DNA of 64,000 nucleotides from Myotis daubentonii (GCF_963259705.1 NC_081840.1:1069956-1133955); one strand, 5' to 3'; shown: positions 1-11,170, counted from the first letter of the stretch. Made by a program: numbers and translations. The notes: generated from the sequence alone by a model not told the origin.

Positions 1-480
1 TCAGGACAATGTGCTGCGTCAGCCCAAATCATGGCACTAGCAAAAAGAAATGGAAGATGAGTAAGGGATCATCACTTTGGTACAAAACCAAAGCTGTCCA
101 CACCTAGAACGCTCTGTGCAGTTCTAAGTGCCAGCTCTCAAGTTGGAAAAATGGAGGTGGACAATGTCCAAAGAAGAGAAATGAACTGAACAAGAGATAA
201 ATGAACGTTCCATATGATGATGTATTTTTAAAAGTTAGGACCAGGCCAACATAGATTTGGTTCCTGAATCCTAGAATACTGGATGTAAAGGAATTACCTG
301 AAACATAAACATTTAGTTACAGGCAAATAAACACACACACACACTTCAGTCTCTGCATTCCAACACCTGCGATTGCCTTGAGGGCGAAACTATCAAATTT
401 GGTGAGCATACCCTTGAGGTTCCTAAGTCTCATAAAGGATTCACTTCTATGGTGAAAATTTTAAGAGCGAGGGCATTTAG

Positions 481-700
481 CCCGGCCGGCGTGGCTCAGT
501 GGTTGAGTGTCGACCTATGAACCAGGAAGTCACAGTTTGATTCCTGGTCAGGGCACAAGCCCAGATTGCCAGCTCGATCCCCAGTGTGGGGGTGTGCAGG
601 AGGCAGCCGATCAACAATTCTTTCTCATTATTGATGTTTCTCTCTCTCTCTCCCTCTCCCTTCCTCTCTGAAATAAATAAAAATTATTTTTTTAAAGAAG
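481..700 (+). mobile_element. Ves SINE
   Basis: tRNA-derived head (GGCGTGGCTCAGTGGTTGAG), CT-rich middle and an AATAAA-type A-rich tail. Confidence 0.9.
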
Positions 701-763
701 AGCGTGTTTAGGCTCAATAACAGCTAGTGTGGCTAAGAATGGCACAGGTCAAAACTTTAAAAC

Positions 764-985
764 AGCCCTAGCTGGTTTGGCTCAGTGGATGGACCGTCGG
801 CCTGTGGACTGAAGGGTCCCAGGTTCCATTCCGGTCAGGGCACATGCCTGGGTTGCGAGCTCATTTCCCAGTGGGGGGCGTGCAGGTGACAGCTGAACGA
901 TGATTCTCTCTCATCACTGATGTTTCTATCTCTCTCTCCCTCACCCTTCCTCTCTGAAATTAATAAAAGTATATTTAGAAAAAAC
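764..985 (+). mobile_element. Ves SINE
   Basis: Head GCTGGTTTGGCTCAGTGGAT, B-box-like GGTTCCATTCC and tail GAAATTAATAAAAG. Confidence 0.9.
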
Positions 986-1040
986 ACATAAAGCAAACAA
1001 ACAAACTTTAAAACACTTAAGAAAAAACTGGGGTGTCAAA

Positions 1041-1206
1041 TATTCTTCAGGGCTGCACTGTCCAATATGGGCCACTGGCCATATGTGGCTGTGTAAATTT
1101 AATTATTTAACAAACATGAAAATAAGTTCCCCAGTTTAAGTGCTCAACACCCACATGTGGCTAGTGGCTACTCTACTGGATAGCAAAGACAGAACAGTCC
1201 AGCACT
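1041..1206. mobile_element. Ancient hAT-Charlie-type MITE (MER3/MER58-like)
   Basis: Inverted ends: CTGCACTGTCCAATATGGGCC at the left is matched by TACTCTACTGGATAGC...CAGTCCAG at the right. CCACATGTGGCTAGTGGCTA is typical of old mammalian hAT MITEs. The family name is uncertain. Confidence 0.6.
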
Positions 1207-1339
1207 CCGGAAAATTAAGCTAGACAGCAGAGAGGGGGAGAGAATGAACAGAGAGCTAGAGACTGCAGCAGGGCTCCCGGAGGGGCAAGTTGTAAGGTTT
1301 CCTCCCAGGTAGGCCTTATCTATCAAAAGTCATGGAATG

Positions 1340-1557
1340 GCCGTGGCCGGTTTGGCTAAGTGTATAGAGCATCCACCCTTGGACTGAAAGGTCCTGGGTT
1401 CGATTCCATCAAGGGCACATACATTAGTTGCAGGCTCAATCCCCAGCCCCATGTTGGGGCATTTGCGGGAGCCAACCAATTGATGTGTCTCTCACATCGA
1501 TGTTTTTTTCTCTCTCTGTCTCCCTTGCTCCCTTCCACTCTCTAAAAATCAATGGGA
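1340..1557 (+). mobile_element. Ves SINE
   Basis: Head GGCCGGTTTGGCTAAGTG. The subtype ends in CTCTAAAAATCAATGG. Confidence 0.88.
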
Positions 1558-1788
1558 AGCCCCAGATAGTTTGGCTCCGTGGATAAAGCACCAGCCTGCG
1601 GACTGAAGGGTCCCAGTTTCGATTCCAGACAAGGGCACATGACAGGTTTCGGGCTCAATCCCTGGTAGGGGCGAGCAGGAGGCAGCCAATCAATGATTCT
1701 CTCTCAGCATTGATGTTTCTAGCTCTTTCTCTCTTTTCCCCACTTCCACTCTAAGTCAATAAAAACATATTTAAAAAAAAAAATTTAG
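1558..1788 (+). mobile_element. Ves SINE
   Basis: Directly abuts the previous copy. Head GATAGTTTGGCTCCGTGGAT and an A-rich tail. Confidence 0.88.
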
Positions 1789-1827
1789 CCGAAACCGGTT
1801 TGGCTCAGTGGAAAAAAAAAAAATTTT
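1789..1827 (+). mobile_element. Ves SINE head fragment
   Basis: Only about 24 bp of the young subtype head (GCCGAAACCGGTTTGGCTCA), then poly-A. The body is missing. Confidence 0.7.
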
Positions 1828-1840
1828 AAAAAGTTAATGG

Positions 1841-3160
1841 AGACAGCCAGTTGGCCTAGAGGGCAAATCCCCCTAGTATTAATTACAACAATCAAGGCTT
1901 AACTACAATAAGACCGTGCACAATGACCACTAGGGGGTGCACCAAGAAAGCATAAAAAATGTGGAGACAAAGAAACAGGACAAAACTGTCAATGGAGGAT
2001 ATTGAGTTCAGAACCACACTTTTAAGGTCTATCAAGAACTGTCTAGAAGCCGCCGATAAAGTTATTGAGATCCTCAAGAAATCTAATGAGACCATCGATG
2101 TTGTGATAAAGAACCAACTAGAAATTAAGCATACACGGACTGCAATAAAGAATATTATACAGACTCCCAACAGCAGACCAGAGGAGCGCAAGAATCAAGG
2201 CAAAGATTTGAAATGCGAAGAAGCAAAAAACACCCAACCGAAAAAGCAAAATGAAAAAAGAATCCGAAAATACGAAGATAGTGTAAGGAGCCTCTGGGAC
2301 AACTTCAAGCGTACCAACATCAGAATTATAGGGGTGCCAGAAGAAGAGAGAGACCAAGATATTGAAAACCTATTTGAAGAAATCATGACAGAAAACTTTC
2401 CCCACCTGGTGAAAGAAATAGACTTACAAGTCCAGGAAGTGCAGAGAACCACAAACAAAAGGAATCCAAAGAGGACCACACCAAGACACATCATATTTAA
2501 AATAACAAGAGCAAAAGACAAAGAGAGAATCTTAAAAGCAGCAAGAGAAAGAAACTCAGTTACCTACAAGGGAATACCCATACAACTGTCAGCCGATTTC
2601 TCAACAGAAACTTTGCAGGCCAGAAGGGAGTGGCAAGAAATATTCAAAGTGATGAATGCCAAGAACCTACAACCAAGATTACTTTATCCAGCAAAGCTAT
2701 CAGTCAGAATTGAAGGTCAGATAAAGAGCTTCACAGATAAGGAAAAGCTAAAGGAGTTCATCACCACCAAACCAGTATTATATGAAATGCTGAAAGGTAT
2801 CCTTTAAGAAGAGGAAGAAGAAGAAAAAGGTAAAGATACTAATTATGAACAACAAATATGCATCTAACAACAAGTGAATCTAAGAATCAAGTGAATAAAT
2901 AATCTGATGAACAGAATGAACTGGTGATTATAATAGAATCATGGACATAGAAAGGGAATGGACTATTCTTGGTGGGGAAAGGGGTGTGGGAGATGCGGGA
3001 AGAGACTGGACAAAAATTGTGCACCTAGGGATGAGGACAGTGGGGCGGGTAAGGGCAGAGGGTGGGGTGGGAACTGGGTGGAGGGGAGCTATGGGGGGAA
3101 AAAAAGAGGAACAAATGTAATAATCTGAACAATAAAGATTTACTAAAAAAAAAAAAAAAA
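1841..3160 (+). mobile_element. HAL1 (half-LINE-1) retrotransposon, 5'-truncated
   Basis: A short leader, one LINE-1 ORF1-type reading frame, a G-rich 3' UTR and a poly-A tail ending near 3160. There is no ORF2 (reverse transcriptase) between ORF1 and the 3' UTR, the defining feature of HAL1. The target duplication AAAGTTAATGGA lies at about 1829-1840 and again just after the poly-A. The element is antisense to MARK3. It shares its plan with the copy at 25733-28290, so the lack of ORF2 belongs to the family and is not a private deletion. Confidence 0.85.
1959..2807 (+). CDS. HAL1 ORF1 protein (LINE-1 ORF1p-like), intact
   Basis: An uninterrupted frame of 282 codons from ATG to TAA. The N-terminal third is charged and probably coiled coil. 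The RRM-like core has RIIGVPEEE near residues 127-135 and TPRHIIFKI near 173-181. The C-terminal domain has YPAKLSV near 242-248. LINE-1 ORF1p is a trimeric RNA-binding chaperone of retrotransposition. The human protein is 338 residues, so the N-terminal part is shorter here. This is transposon protein, not a host gene. Whether it is expressed cannot be told from sequence. Confidence 0.85.
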   Translation: MWRQRNRTKLSMEDIEFRTTLLRSIKNCLEAADKVIEILKKSNETIDVVIKNQLEIKHTRTAIKNIIQTPNSRPEERKNQGKDLKCEEAKNTQPKKQNEKRIRKYEDSVRSLWDNFKRTNIRIIGVPEEERDQDIENLFEEIMTENFPHLVKEIDLQVQEVQRTTNKRNPKRTTPRHIIFKITRAKDKERILKAARERNSVTYKGIPIQLSADFSTETLQARREWQEIFKVMNAKNLQPRLLYPAKLSVRIEGQIKSFTDKEKLKEFITTKPVLYEMLKGIL

Positions 3161-3172
3161 AAAGTTAATGGA

Positions 3173-3208
3173 AAAATATCCTTGGGTGAGGATAAAAAAA
3201 AAAAAAAG
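3173..3208 (+). mobile_element. Ves SINE tail fragment
   Basis: The text AAAATATCCTTGGGTGAGGAT is the tail of the older Ves subtype. It is the right flank of the site into which HAL1 inserted. Confidence 0.6.
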
Positions 3209-3357
3209 CCATGGAATGTACCAGGGAGAATGCACCATGTCAGCACCTGGTGGACGGCAGACATCAAGCCCAATCCAGCCCCAGGAGTCCTGCACAGTGT
3301 GAGGGGCCCCTGTGTAAGGGAGACACACAGGGGACACACTGGATGGTCTCCGCTTAC

Positions 3358-3511
3358 CATGGTCACTGTACCGCCTCTGCTTCTGGCTTGAGGAAACACT
3401 TCGTTGCACTTTGTGGTGAGGAGACTGGCCGGTGCTGTTGTTGAGGTCACTGCTCGGCCGAACCTTAGCAAGTGAGAGATTGCTGCTAGAACTGGAGTCA
3501 CTAGCATCGAG
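3358..3511 (-). CDS. MARK3: MARK3 coding exon 12: start of the serine-rich spacer
   Basis: This is a 154-base exon starting [20 protein letters not shown], running through [10 protein letters not shown] to QKQRRYSDH plus one base (phase 1 exit). It is the start of the low-complexity spacer between the UBA and KA1 domains, a region of phosphorylation and 14-3-3 contact in MARK3. The acceptor is TCTCTTAG and the donor is GTAAGC. The next exon is left of the window. Confidence 0.97.
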
Positions 3512-4154
3512 CTAAGAGAAAATGAGAAAAACAGAGCAAACCACACACAAATCCAGATGGTTGATTAGGAAAGTAAACTCATCACACACAAACCTCTCAT
3601 AAACAGCTCATTGAGAGAAGCATCAAACGTACAAAGATGAGAGCCCTCATCTCAGGCCACAGTGTAGTTTTGGCTGCTGGAAAAACTCACAAAAGGATAG
3701 GAGGTATTTATCCGCTCTCCAGGCTTTTTGAAATAACTTACAATGCTCTATTCACTTCATCTGATACTTTACATCACTTCTAAACTACGAATAGCTATAG
3801 GTTAGCTTATGAAAGCCAAGTTTGTGACAATATCACCATTAAGGTGATTATTATTATTAACACTACAAACAGCCTTTATTGGTTGCAATGGGAAGTGGAA
3901 AGGGGGCTATGACAGCTCTGGATCCTGGGGCGGCTGCACAGACTCTGTGGCTGCCCTCTGAAAGTAAGCTTATTGTCTTAAAGTTAAAACAGTAGCTCAT
4001 ATACATTAGAAGAATTAGATTTATTGCAGGTAAACTAAAAATAAATGCTATACCAAGTGTTTTAGATATTAAAAAAATAAAAACTAAGAAAACCCTTTAC
4101 ATAAACTGATAATTTACATAAAGGATATTTTAGTTTTTTTCTGATTACTCTTAC
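3512..4154 (-). other. MARK3: MARK3 intron 11
   Basis: A 643-bp intron with no transposon that I can recognise. Confidence 0.85.
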
Positions 4155-4267
4155 CTCAGAAGATTTTCTCCCCAACAACAAATATGTAGCTGTGATTTCA
4201 TCATATTTCATTTTACTAAGAGATTCTTGAATTTCTTCTTGTGAATATCCCATTCCCACCATAATAT
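4155..4267 (-). CDS. MARK3: MARK3 coding exon 11: UBA domain
   Basis: This is a 113-base exon, phase 1 to phase 0, encoding (D)[19 protein letters not shown] and on to [11 protein letters not shown]. This is the ubiquitin-associated domain that packs on the kinase domain and affects LKB1 activation in this family. The acceptor follows a pure run of T on the coding strand (TTTTTTAG) and the donor is GTAAGA. Confidence 0.98.
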
Positions 4268-4565
4268 CTAAAAAAAAAAAGGCATAATATATTTATGCGT
4301 TTTGTTGGGTAAAAAAATCATTGTGTTATTAAGGTAAAATAATTTCCATTATTTGATCCAAAAGATCACACATTTAAGACAAATGGGCAGTTGGCTTATT
4401 TCTGAGTTACTGAGCGCTATTATAGGGACAACAGAAAACTTCTTAAACATGAAAAAGCAGATAAGCTGAGTCACATAACTTAACTGCCCATTATTTTCAT
4501 TGCAGGCATGTGAGTCAAAGCAGAAATGTTACTGGCACACACAACACGAAGCACAGAGCAAGTAC
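4268..4565 (-). other. MARK3: MARK3 intron 10
   Basis: A 298-bp intron with no recognised element. Exons 8 to 12 are clustered within about 2 kb. Confidence 0.85.
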
Positions 4566-4665
4566 CTATTCTTTTCTGGTCTGAGATGTCGAGTTCTGGT
4601 TCAACAAATGGTTTCAGTTCGTCCTCCTCGTGCCCTGCGTTGATCCATCTGTCCTTCATGATTTG
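4566..4665 (-). CDS. MARK3: MARK3 coding exon 10: end of kinase domain and linker
   Basis: This is a 100-base exon starting [20 protein letters not shown] and ending ...DISDQKRI plus one base, so it leaves phase 1. It finishes the kinase fold and forms the acidic linker before the UBA domain. The linker sequence is specific to MARK3 among the paralogues. The acceptor is TTTCAG and the donor is GTACTT. Confidence 0.98.
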
Positions 4666-4902
4666 CTGAAAGGTGAACTGCTTGTTAGTAGCAGAAAAGA
4701 AAACATTCTGATAATCACAATATTTAGAAAAATTTACTTTCAACATTTCATTGATTATAGCTCAAGGGTAACTTTAAAAAAGTTTTTCATGTTTCAATTC
4801 CTGCTTTAAAAGCTCTAGGACGGGTTTCAACACAGCTTCCAAGCCAAGTTCTAAAAATACTTTAAAGAGACTGCAGTTATTTATTTCCACTTATGTGATT
4901 AC

Positions 4903-5022
4903 CTCCAGAGTGCCCCGTTTTACTGGATTTAGCACCAGGAAACGTTTGAGAAGGTTTTCACAGTCTGTAGACATGTAGAAAGGGATTCTGTACTTCCCTC
5001 TTAATACTCGCTCTCTCAGTTC
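4903..5022 (-). CDS. MARK3: MARK3 coding exon 9: kinase C-lobe, subdomains X-XI
   Basis: This is a 120-base exon (40 codons), phase 0 at both ends. It begins [20 protein letters not shown] and ends NPVKRGTLE. The arginine of KRG closes the kinase core. The acceptor is TCCCAAAG and the donor is GTAATC. Only 158 bp of intron separate it from exon 8, the shortest intron in the window. Confidence 0.98.
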
Positions 5023-5108
5023 CTTTGGGAAGATAGAGAGGAAAGAAAACTAGTGAGTCAAGTTTGAGGTTAAAAAAGAACCCCCGACCCCATCCTAACA
5101 AAACATTA

Positions 5109-5417
<309 letters not shown>

Positions 5418-5849
5418 CTAGAGGGAAAACATCAAGACAAAAATGAAATTTAACCAACATATATTTAGCACTATGATAGAATTAGGCATTTCATAAAAGC
5501 CTTTTGTAACGATATAAAGTTAATACATCTTAATGAATAAAATGAGAAAACATTCTTTCCACGAAAAAAGAAGGGAAATCAGAATTTCTAATTTAACATT
5601 AACAATCAATAAGAGAACAAGGTATAAATTCATTCCAGCAATAATTTAAACAAATACCCCATGATAAAAAAAAAAGCACACAAACTTTTAATAAATAATC
5701 CTTTTCAATTAAGACTGATAGGAGACTTTTAAAAAAATGAATACTAGCTTTACATGGACAGCCACCTTTCATAAAACCACTAAATGCTTACATAATGGCA
5801 ATTATTGGGGGGAGGGAATTTGTAAACCTCACTCAAGAATCAGATCATA

Positions 5850-6470
5850 GTGATTATTTCAACAAACATTTACCAATTACACACCAGGCCTATGTCAGTG
5901 TCTGGATACATAACAATCAACAAGGGTCTTTGCCCTCGAGTAGCTCCTGATTTAGAAGGGGAGAAGCCGAAAAGTAAGTGCTCAGTGCTGACACAGGAGT
6001 GGGGCGACTGGAGCTGCCCTGGGGGGCAGGAGGGGTTCCCTGAAGGGATGCAGTCAAAGCTGCAGCTCGAAGGCTTAGTGGGTATGTTGCCGAGAGATGA
6101 TTTTCAGGCAGGACAAACAGCCTGAAAACCCAGAGGGTGAGAGAGAACGTTTGCTCTAGAAATAAAGAGTGTGTGGGGAGAGGCAGAGAGGACAGCTGGG
6201 GACTCGGGGTGGCTGAGTCACCAAGGGCCGCAAAGTGGCCAGCAGTCAGGAAGTTCGGGTTCCAACCCCAGGCAACGGGAGGCACTGAAGAGGGGTCGAG
6301 CAGGGAAACGACAGCCTTACTTGTGTTTGCGGAGAGTATTCTGGCTGCCATGGGGGACACAGGGAGGGAGAGGCCACACTGGAAGCAGGCAGACCAGGCA
6401 AGAAGCTGGTGTGGTGACCAAGTCCAAGACACTGGCGGTCTGAACCAGGACAGTGGGAATGGCACAGGAA
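5850..6470 (+). mobile_element. L2 LINE 3' region (left part)
   Basis: Typical L2 order: an ACAAACATTTACC...CACCAGGCC-like start, then a GAAGGGGAG...AAGTAAGTG block, then GGCACTGAAG...CAGGGAAACGACAG, then GGCTGCCATGGGGG. It is interrupted by the solo LTR that follows. Confidence 0.65.
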
Positions 6471-6478
6471 AGAGCGCG

Positions 6479-7243
6479 TGCCGGGAGCCGGTCCATCCTT
6501 GCTGTTTCAAGGGACCTGGCATATATGGCATACTTTTCTTAATATGTTTGCTCACCTTCTTGGCACTATGTGTTTTAACCAAGGTCACCTCTGAGAAAGG
6601 TTGTTTCCCCAGGTAGGGATTTTCCCCTGAAGTTAGGGAGGGAATAAAACCCCTTAACTAAGTGCCAGGCGGGTAATTAATCCCTTTAACTACGAACAAT
6701 CATGCTTAAACTACATAATCTTTTCTCCCTGGAATGGAGATAAGAAACGCCCTAACCTTTGTAATAGAGATTGATAGGATTGAATCAACTGGTATAAATA
6801 CAGTTGTAACAAGACAGAAAGACTCAGAACTCAGGAGACAGAATTCAGAAGACAGAACCTACACGGAGCCTAGAGACAGAAGAACTTCGCTGGCGAGAGC
6901 ATGCCAGAGGATCCTGGACAGGGACTGGCCTCGGAGCCTGGAGGCGGAGCCTGGCAAGAGAGCATGGCAGGGATCCTGGACTGAACCTGACTGCGGAGAT
7001 TGGCAGGAGAGCCTGACTAGAGCCTGGTGACTGGACCTGCCTGGAGAACCTGGACAGAACCTGACTGGAGAACCTGAGCAGAACCTCTCTGGAGATCCAG
7101 ACCAGAACTTGGCTGGAGATCCTGGCTAGAGATCCTGGCTAGGCTGCTGATCAACTGAACGCTGTCTCCGTGTCATTCCTTCTTCGCCGACTCCGTCCAC
7201 ACCTTTGGGGAACCCCTGGACCCGCTGGGGCAGGACCCCGGCA
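6479..7243 (+). mobile_element. Solo LTR of an endogenous retrovirus (6-bp TSD, class II-like)
   Basis: The 765-bp element begins TGCCGGG and ends CCCCGGCA, a short terminal inverted repeat with TG...CA ends. A perfect 6-bp target duplication AGCGCG flanks it at 6473-6478 and 7244-7249. It contains GTATAAATACAG at about 6790 as a possible promoter and tandem GGAGA-NCCTGG-type repeats at about 7035-7140. No gag, pol or env is present, so it is a recombined solo LTR. Orientation is inferred from the TATA-like element upstream of the repeats. Six-base duplications suggest class II, but the family is not named. Confidence 0.8.
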
Positions 7244-8291
7244 AGCGCGGTCAGGAGACATGTAGGGAACGGGAGCAAAGGACCTGGGACCGAGAGATGC
7301 CTGAGCAAAGGCGAGGGGCCCTGGATGAGAAAGGAGTATTCCAGTTTCGGAAGGAAGACTTTTAGGCGGCGAGCTTGCTGAGCCCGAGGGCCCGAGGGCT
7401 GTGTCCTCTTGTGGCTGGTAGTGGAGAGGGGAGCTCTGGCGAGGGATGGAATGGGGTCTTCAACACACAAGCAACCACTGCAGCTACCAGAGGGGATGTG
7501 AATGCAGTGAGGGGGTGTGGAGAGGAACATGTGAGTCGGTGACAATTCTGTGAGGTGAGACGAAGTGAGGACCAAGTTAAGACAGAATATAGACAGTGCT
7601 TAAAGAACTATGGCTGTGAAGGAGAGAAGAGAAAAGGGAGGACCTAGAGGGGGAGTTGGGCGGAGAGTTTTTGGTAAAAGGCGGCACAGACTTGAGCAAG
7701 CTTTTGTAAATGCTGTGGGTGAGAAGGCAGCCGCACCTGGGGGAGACAGGACCTGAACACAGAGGCGGGGCCAGGCAAGGCGCCCCCCTGCCCTGAACCA
7801 AGAGGGCAGTTGTGAGGGGTGAGGGTGGGTGCAGGTGCAGCTAAGTGAGGGCCTGTTGGGAAAGGGAGGCAGTTTCTGCTGAATGTTTCTATTTCCCTGT
7901 GAAACGGGAAACCTGATCCTCTGCAGGAGCGAGGGCAGAGGGGAGGACGGTGACGGAGGCTCAAGCAACCGCTGCGGAAGGAGAGCAGCAGGCATGGCCA
8001 GGCGGCCCCGAGGCCGCTGTCTGTCCAGTGAGGCTGCACTGCTGGAGCCCCCGGCTGTTTGCTGGTGTGATGGTTTTTCTCCACAAACCAACTACAAGCT
8101 ACTTTAACTGCGATGTAAAATACTTCTAACAAACTCACTTTTCTTTCTTTTTAATGCTGTTTGCTGTAACCAGATTCAATTACTAGAAGATTTATTTTGT
8201 CACACGTAACAGCAGCCTAATGCATGCCTCCTCACTGCCGGGAGAAGCACATGCACTAACAGAGCGCCCTGGTGAGGGCTCCGGGGCTCAC

Positions 8292-8348
8292 CTTGAGGTC
8301 TCTGTGAACGATCCGCTTTTGGTGGCAGTACTGGACCGCAGACACTAT
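8292..8348 (-). CDS. MARK3: MARK3 coding exon 7: HRD catalytic loop
   Basis: This is a 57-base exon, phase 0 at both ends, encoding [19 protein letters not shown]. It contains the HRD motif with the catalytic aspartate (Asp178 in human numbering) and the following lysine. The acceptor is CTGTCCAG and the donor is GTGAGC. It sits in otherwise unassigned intron sequence. Confidence 0.97.
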
Positions 8349-10958
8349 CTGGACAGGAGAGACGCAACGTTAATAGTCATCACTGTGCAGATTCGTAATG
8401 AAGATGAAAGTACGTCACAGATGCTCACACATGCTTGAGACTCAGTCCTTGGATGTCTGTAGGGATCTCTAAATATAATTTCCTCATGCCTTCAACTTGT
8501 TAGTTTGAAGAAGTTCAGGAGGGAGGCAAGAAGCGATGGGGGCGGATGTCCTTCCTGCTCTCTCTACATTAACTGGAAATTCTGCCTCTACTGGGGCCCT
8601 CGACATGCCAGTACTTTTGAGTGTGGTTCCTGGGCCCAACAAACCACCAGGATCTGAGGGACCCTGGCTGCCCCCAGGCCCAGATGTCTCAGGTGCAACC
8701 TTATCACGCCCTGCAATCAACGCCAAGCCAAACTAGCAGTTCTAGACCATCATGGCCAGGTCTCACCCAGGTTGGTTCTCCTGGTAATTACTTTCCTCCT
8801 AGCCAGTCTGCTCCCTACCACACTCTCTTCCTTTTATCTGATGTGGGTTCAATGACAGCAAAAGCTACTTCCCTTCTTAAAGGACCTGTTTCCTCTGCAT
8901 TAAAGTAGAAGAGTGTAACGTATGTGAACTATGTACCATGAAAACCTTTGCTGTTGTCTCAATAGGACCCTCCTACTCTCAGCAGATGCTGTGCTTTCAG
9001 TCAGCTTTTCATTAGTCCTGTGGCTAACACTGAATCAATTGTTTTGCTACAATTTCACTTACTAGTAATTCTTTCAAAAGTCTCCTTTTCTAATTATAAA
9101 AGTCCATATGCTCATTACAGAAATCTCATGAAGTATAGAAAAGTTTACACAAATATGTAAAATAACACAATTAATAAATAATACAAGAATACACTGTTTC
9201 ACGTACTCACAACTATAAACCTACTTTTGCCCTACCCTGTATATGCCTGTACTGCCACCAAAGAGAGAGAACATCTCCTGTTATTTTCGTCATGTATTCT
9301 GCTTATATAAACAAAACTGAGGCTATAATGAAAATACCACTTATTTTTCCCAATCATTATCAAATCTGAATGGTAAGCCACATGCACGCACCTACACTGG
9401 ACATGAAAACTCAGAGGGCTGCTCTATCCGTTGGTATTTTGGCTCAACACGAGCAGCAGGAGAAGCGGGGCTGGGCTTCACAATATGCACAGTGCAGTGC
9501 GGATTCAGAAGCTCAGCCCTGGTTCACACGGGCACCAGGCTCCAATGCCAACATGCGGCTTTCAGAGCACCTGACACTCAGAAACGCTGTTTCTACCGTG
9601 TCAACAGGAAAATTGGAAAGTGAGAGAGCTTTGTTTTCCCAGAACATAGCAGGCTGATTTCCTAGGACACAGGTAACTTTTATCTGATTTCTGCCTGATC
9701 CAATTTCCTTCTGATTCCTGCCCAACACTGACATTTCTCTCTTAGGTCTGCTTTTGAATCAGATTTCACAATTTCCTACACTTTCTCAAAGAGATTAAAG
9801 AATTTTCTTCTTTGACCTCCGAAGAGCTCAAAGCTAAAATAATGCCACAATAACCTGAAAACACTAAATGAATTCTTGGTTTTCTGCATTCTGCTTTTAA
9901 GCTAGAAGCAGGTACTTCCAAAGGCTGAGAACCCAGATGCTCTCCAGGTTAGCACTGGAATGCAAGCCTAATTCATTTCCAACCACACAGGACAGAACCT
10001 CACTACCCACCAATGTAGAGGTGAAGGGAGAAGATGGCACCAGGAATCCAGTCTCTTTCTTTGAAAAGAACGAGAGTGCAGCCAAAACATTAAAGCAGCG
10101 TAAGCGGGAACTCGGATGAGAGTGGTGAGGGAGTGGGAAAAGGCAAGGCCATTTGCTGATGAATACGGAAAGAAGGGCTGGTTCTATACTTGGTGTGTGG
10201 CATACCCTCCACTTTGTCATGAACAGAAAACCTTTTTTCTAGTGAAGTGATGAGAACTATAAATGTTTGGAAGGCGCGACAATTAGAAATGGAGACGGGA
10301 GAAACACCGCTGTCATGCTGAGCCCTTCCAGGCTGGAATAAGCGCTCAAGGAACCAGGAGCAAGGAGTGCACCCACTGTCAGTGCTGGAATCAAGGCACT
10401 CACTGTCCAAGCACAGACACCACCTTTCCAGGACGTACAGAGCAAGAGCAGCGCGGGCTTTTTGGACACTTGAGACAATCCAACATGGAGTCGCTGTAGC
10501 CATGACAGCTTTATCAAGGGCCAAGTCAAGACTGAGGTAGTGGGATGTAACAGGAACACCCTGGGGAGGGGCTGGAACGCCCACAACCACCAGTCTGGAC
10601 ACGTGGATAATGACCCCATCTGTAGCCGCTGGGGGCCGTAAGAACTCAAAGCGTGGCTGTGCGAGTCAAGCTCGGAGCCCTGCCAGACGCCGGCTTCACC
10701 AGACATGCTGCCACCGCAACTGCCTGGCTGGAGACCGACACCCACCTCTCCACCTGCAGGCGCCACCAGTGACTGGGACTTCCTGCCAGACGCTTGCTCT
10801 ACTCGCTTGTATCTCATAAGCTCCTCCTCTCTGTGTGTAACCTGAGTGTGATTCTACTGGCTTATGGGGGAGGTCCCCCTAATAAACCTGGCACCGTGGA
10901 AAGACACAACCTACACGTGACTTGTTTTGGGGACACGCCTTTGCTCATGACACTAGAT

Positions 10959-11170
10959 TAGTGGTCGGCAAACGGCGGCTCTTTGGCCCCCTGAGTGTGG
11001 CTCTTCCACAAAATACCGGCTCTTCCACAAAATACCAACTTCTGCGCATGGGCCACGAAGTTTCAATTGCACTGAATGTGCGCGCCCGCACATGGTATTT
11101 TGTGGAAGAGCCACACTCAAGGGGCCAAAGAGCCGCATGTGGTTTGCGAGCCATGGTTTGCCAACCATGG
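10959..11170. mobile_element. Non-autonomous hAT transposon with long inverted repeats
   Basis: Ends are TAGTGGTCGGCAAAC and GTTTGCCAACCATGG, with 8-bp flanks CACTAGAT and AACTAGAC (decayed TSD of nnnTAnnn type). Inside, GGCTCTTTGGCCCCCTGAG through CCACAAAATACC is nearly repeated in inverted form, so the whole element can fold into a long hairpin. The left arm has a 19-20-bp direct repeat (CGGCTCTTCCACAAAATAC). Confidence 0.8.

Larger units (their letters stand above)
1..3357 (-). other. MARK3: MARK3 intron 12 (3' part)
   Basis: Intronic sequence left of exon 12. It holds several Ves SINEs (481-1812), an old hAT-like MITE (about 1041-1205) and a HAL1 retroelement (1841-3160). Bases 1-480 have no feature I recognise except a short (AC)n at about 332-344. 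No further MARK3 exon was found here. Confidence 0.8.
5418..8291 (-). other. MARK3: MARK3 intron 7
   Basis: An intron of about 2.9 kb. It holds an L2 LINE (about 5850-6470) split by a solo LTR (6479-7243), with L2-like or unassigned sequence to about 7560. From 7560 to 8291 the sequence is moderately GC-rich and I recognise nothing in it. Bases 5418-5850 are AT-rich with no call. Confidence 0.7.

Noticed and set aside
3025..3546. Minus-strand frame of 173 codons across MARK3 exon 12
   Set aside because: It runs in a different frame through the exon and the HAL1 3' UTR and poly-A. The MARK3 frame is fixed by both splice sites.
5917..6616. Frames of 159-223 codons on both strands
   Set aside because: They cover an L2 element and the edge of a solo LTR. 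No family match and no splice or coding pattern.
10090..10817. Two overlapping minus frames of 170 and 186 codons
   Set aside because: No recognisable domain, overlap in different frames, and no splice or promoter support. The region may be part of an old LTR or retrocopy.
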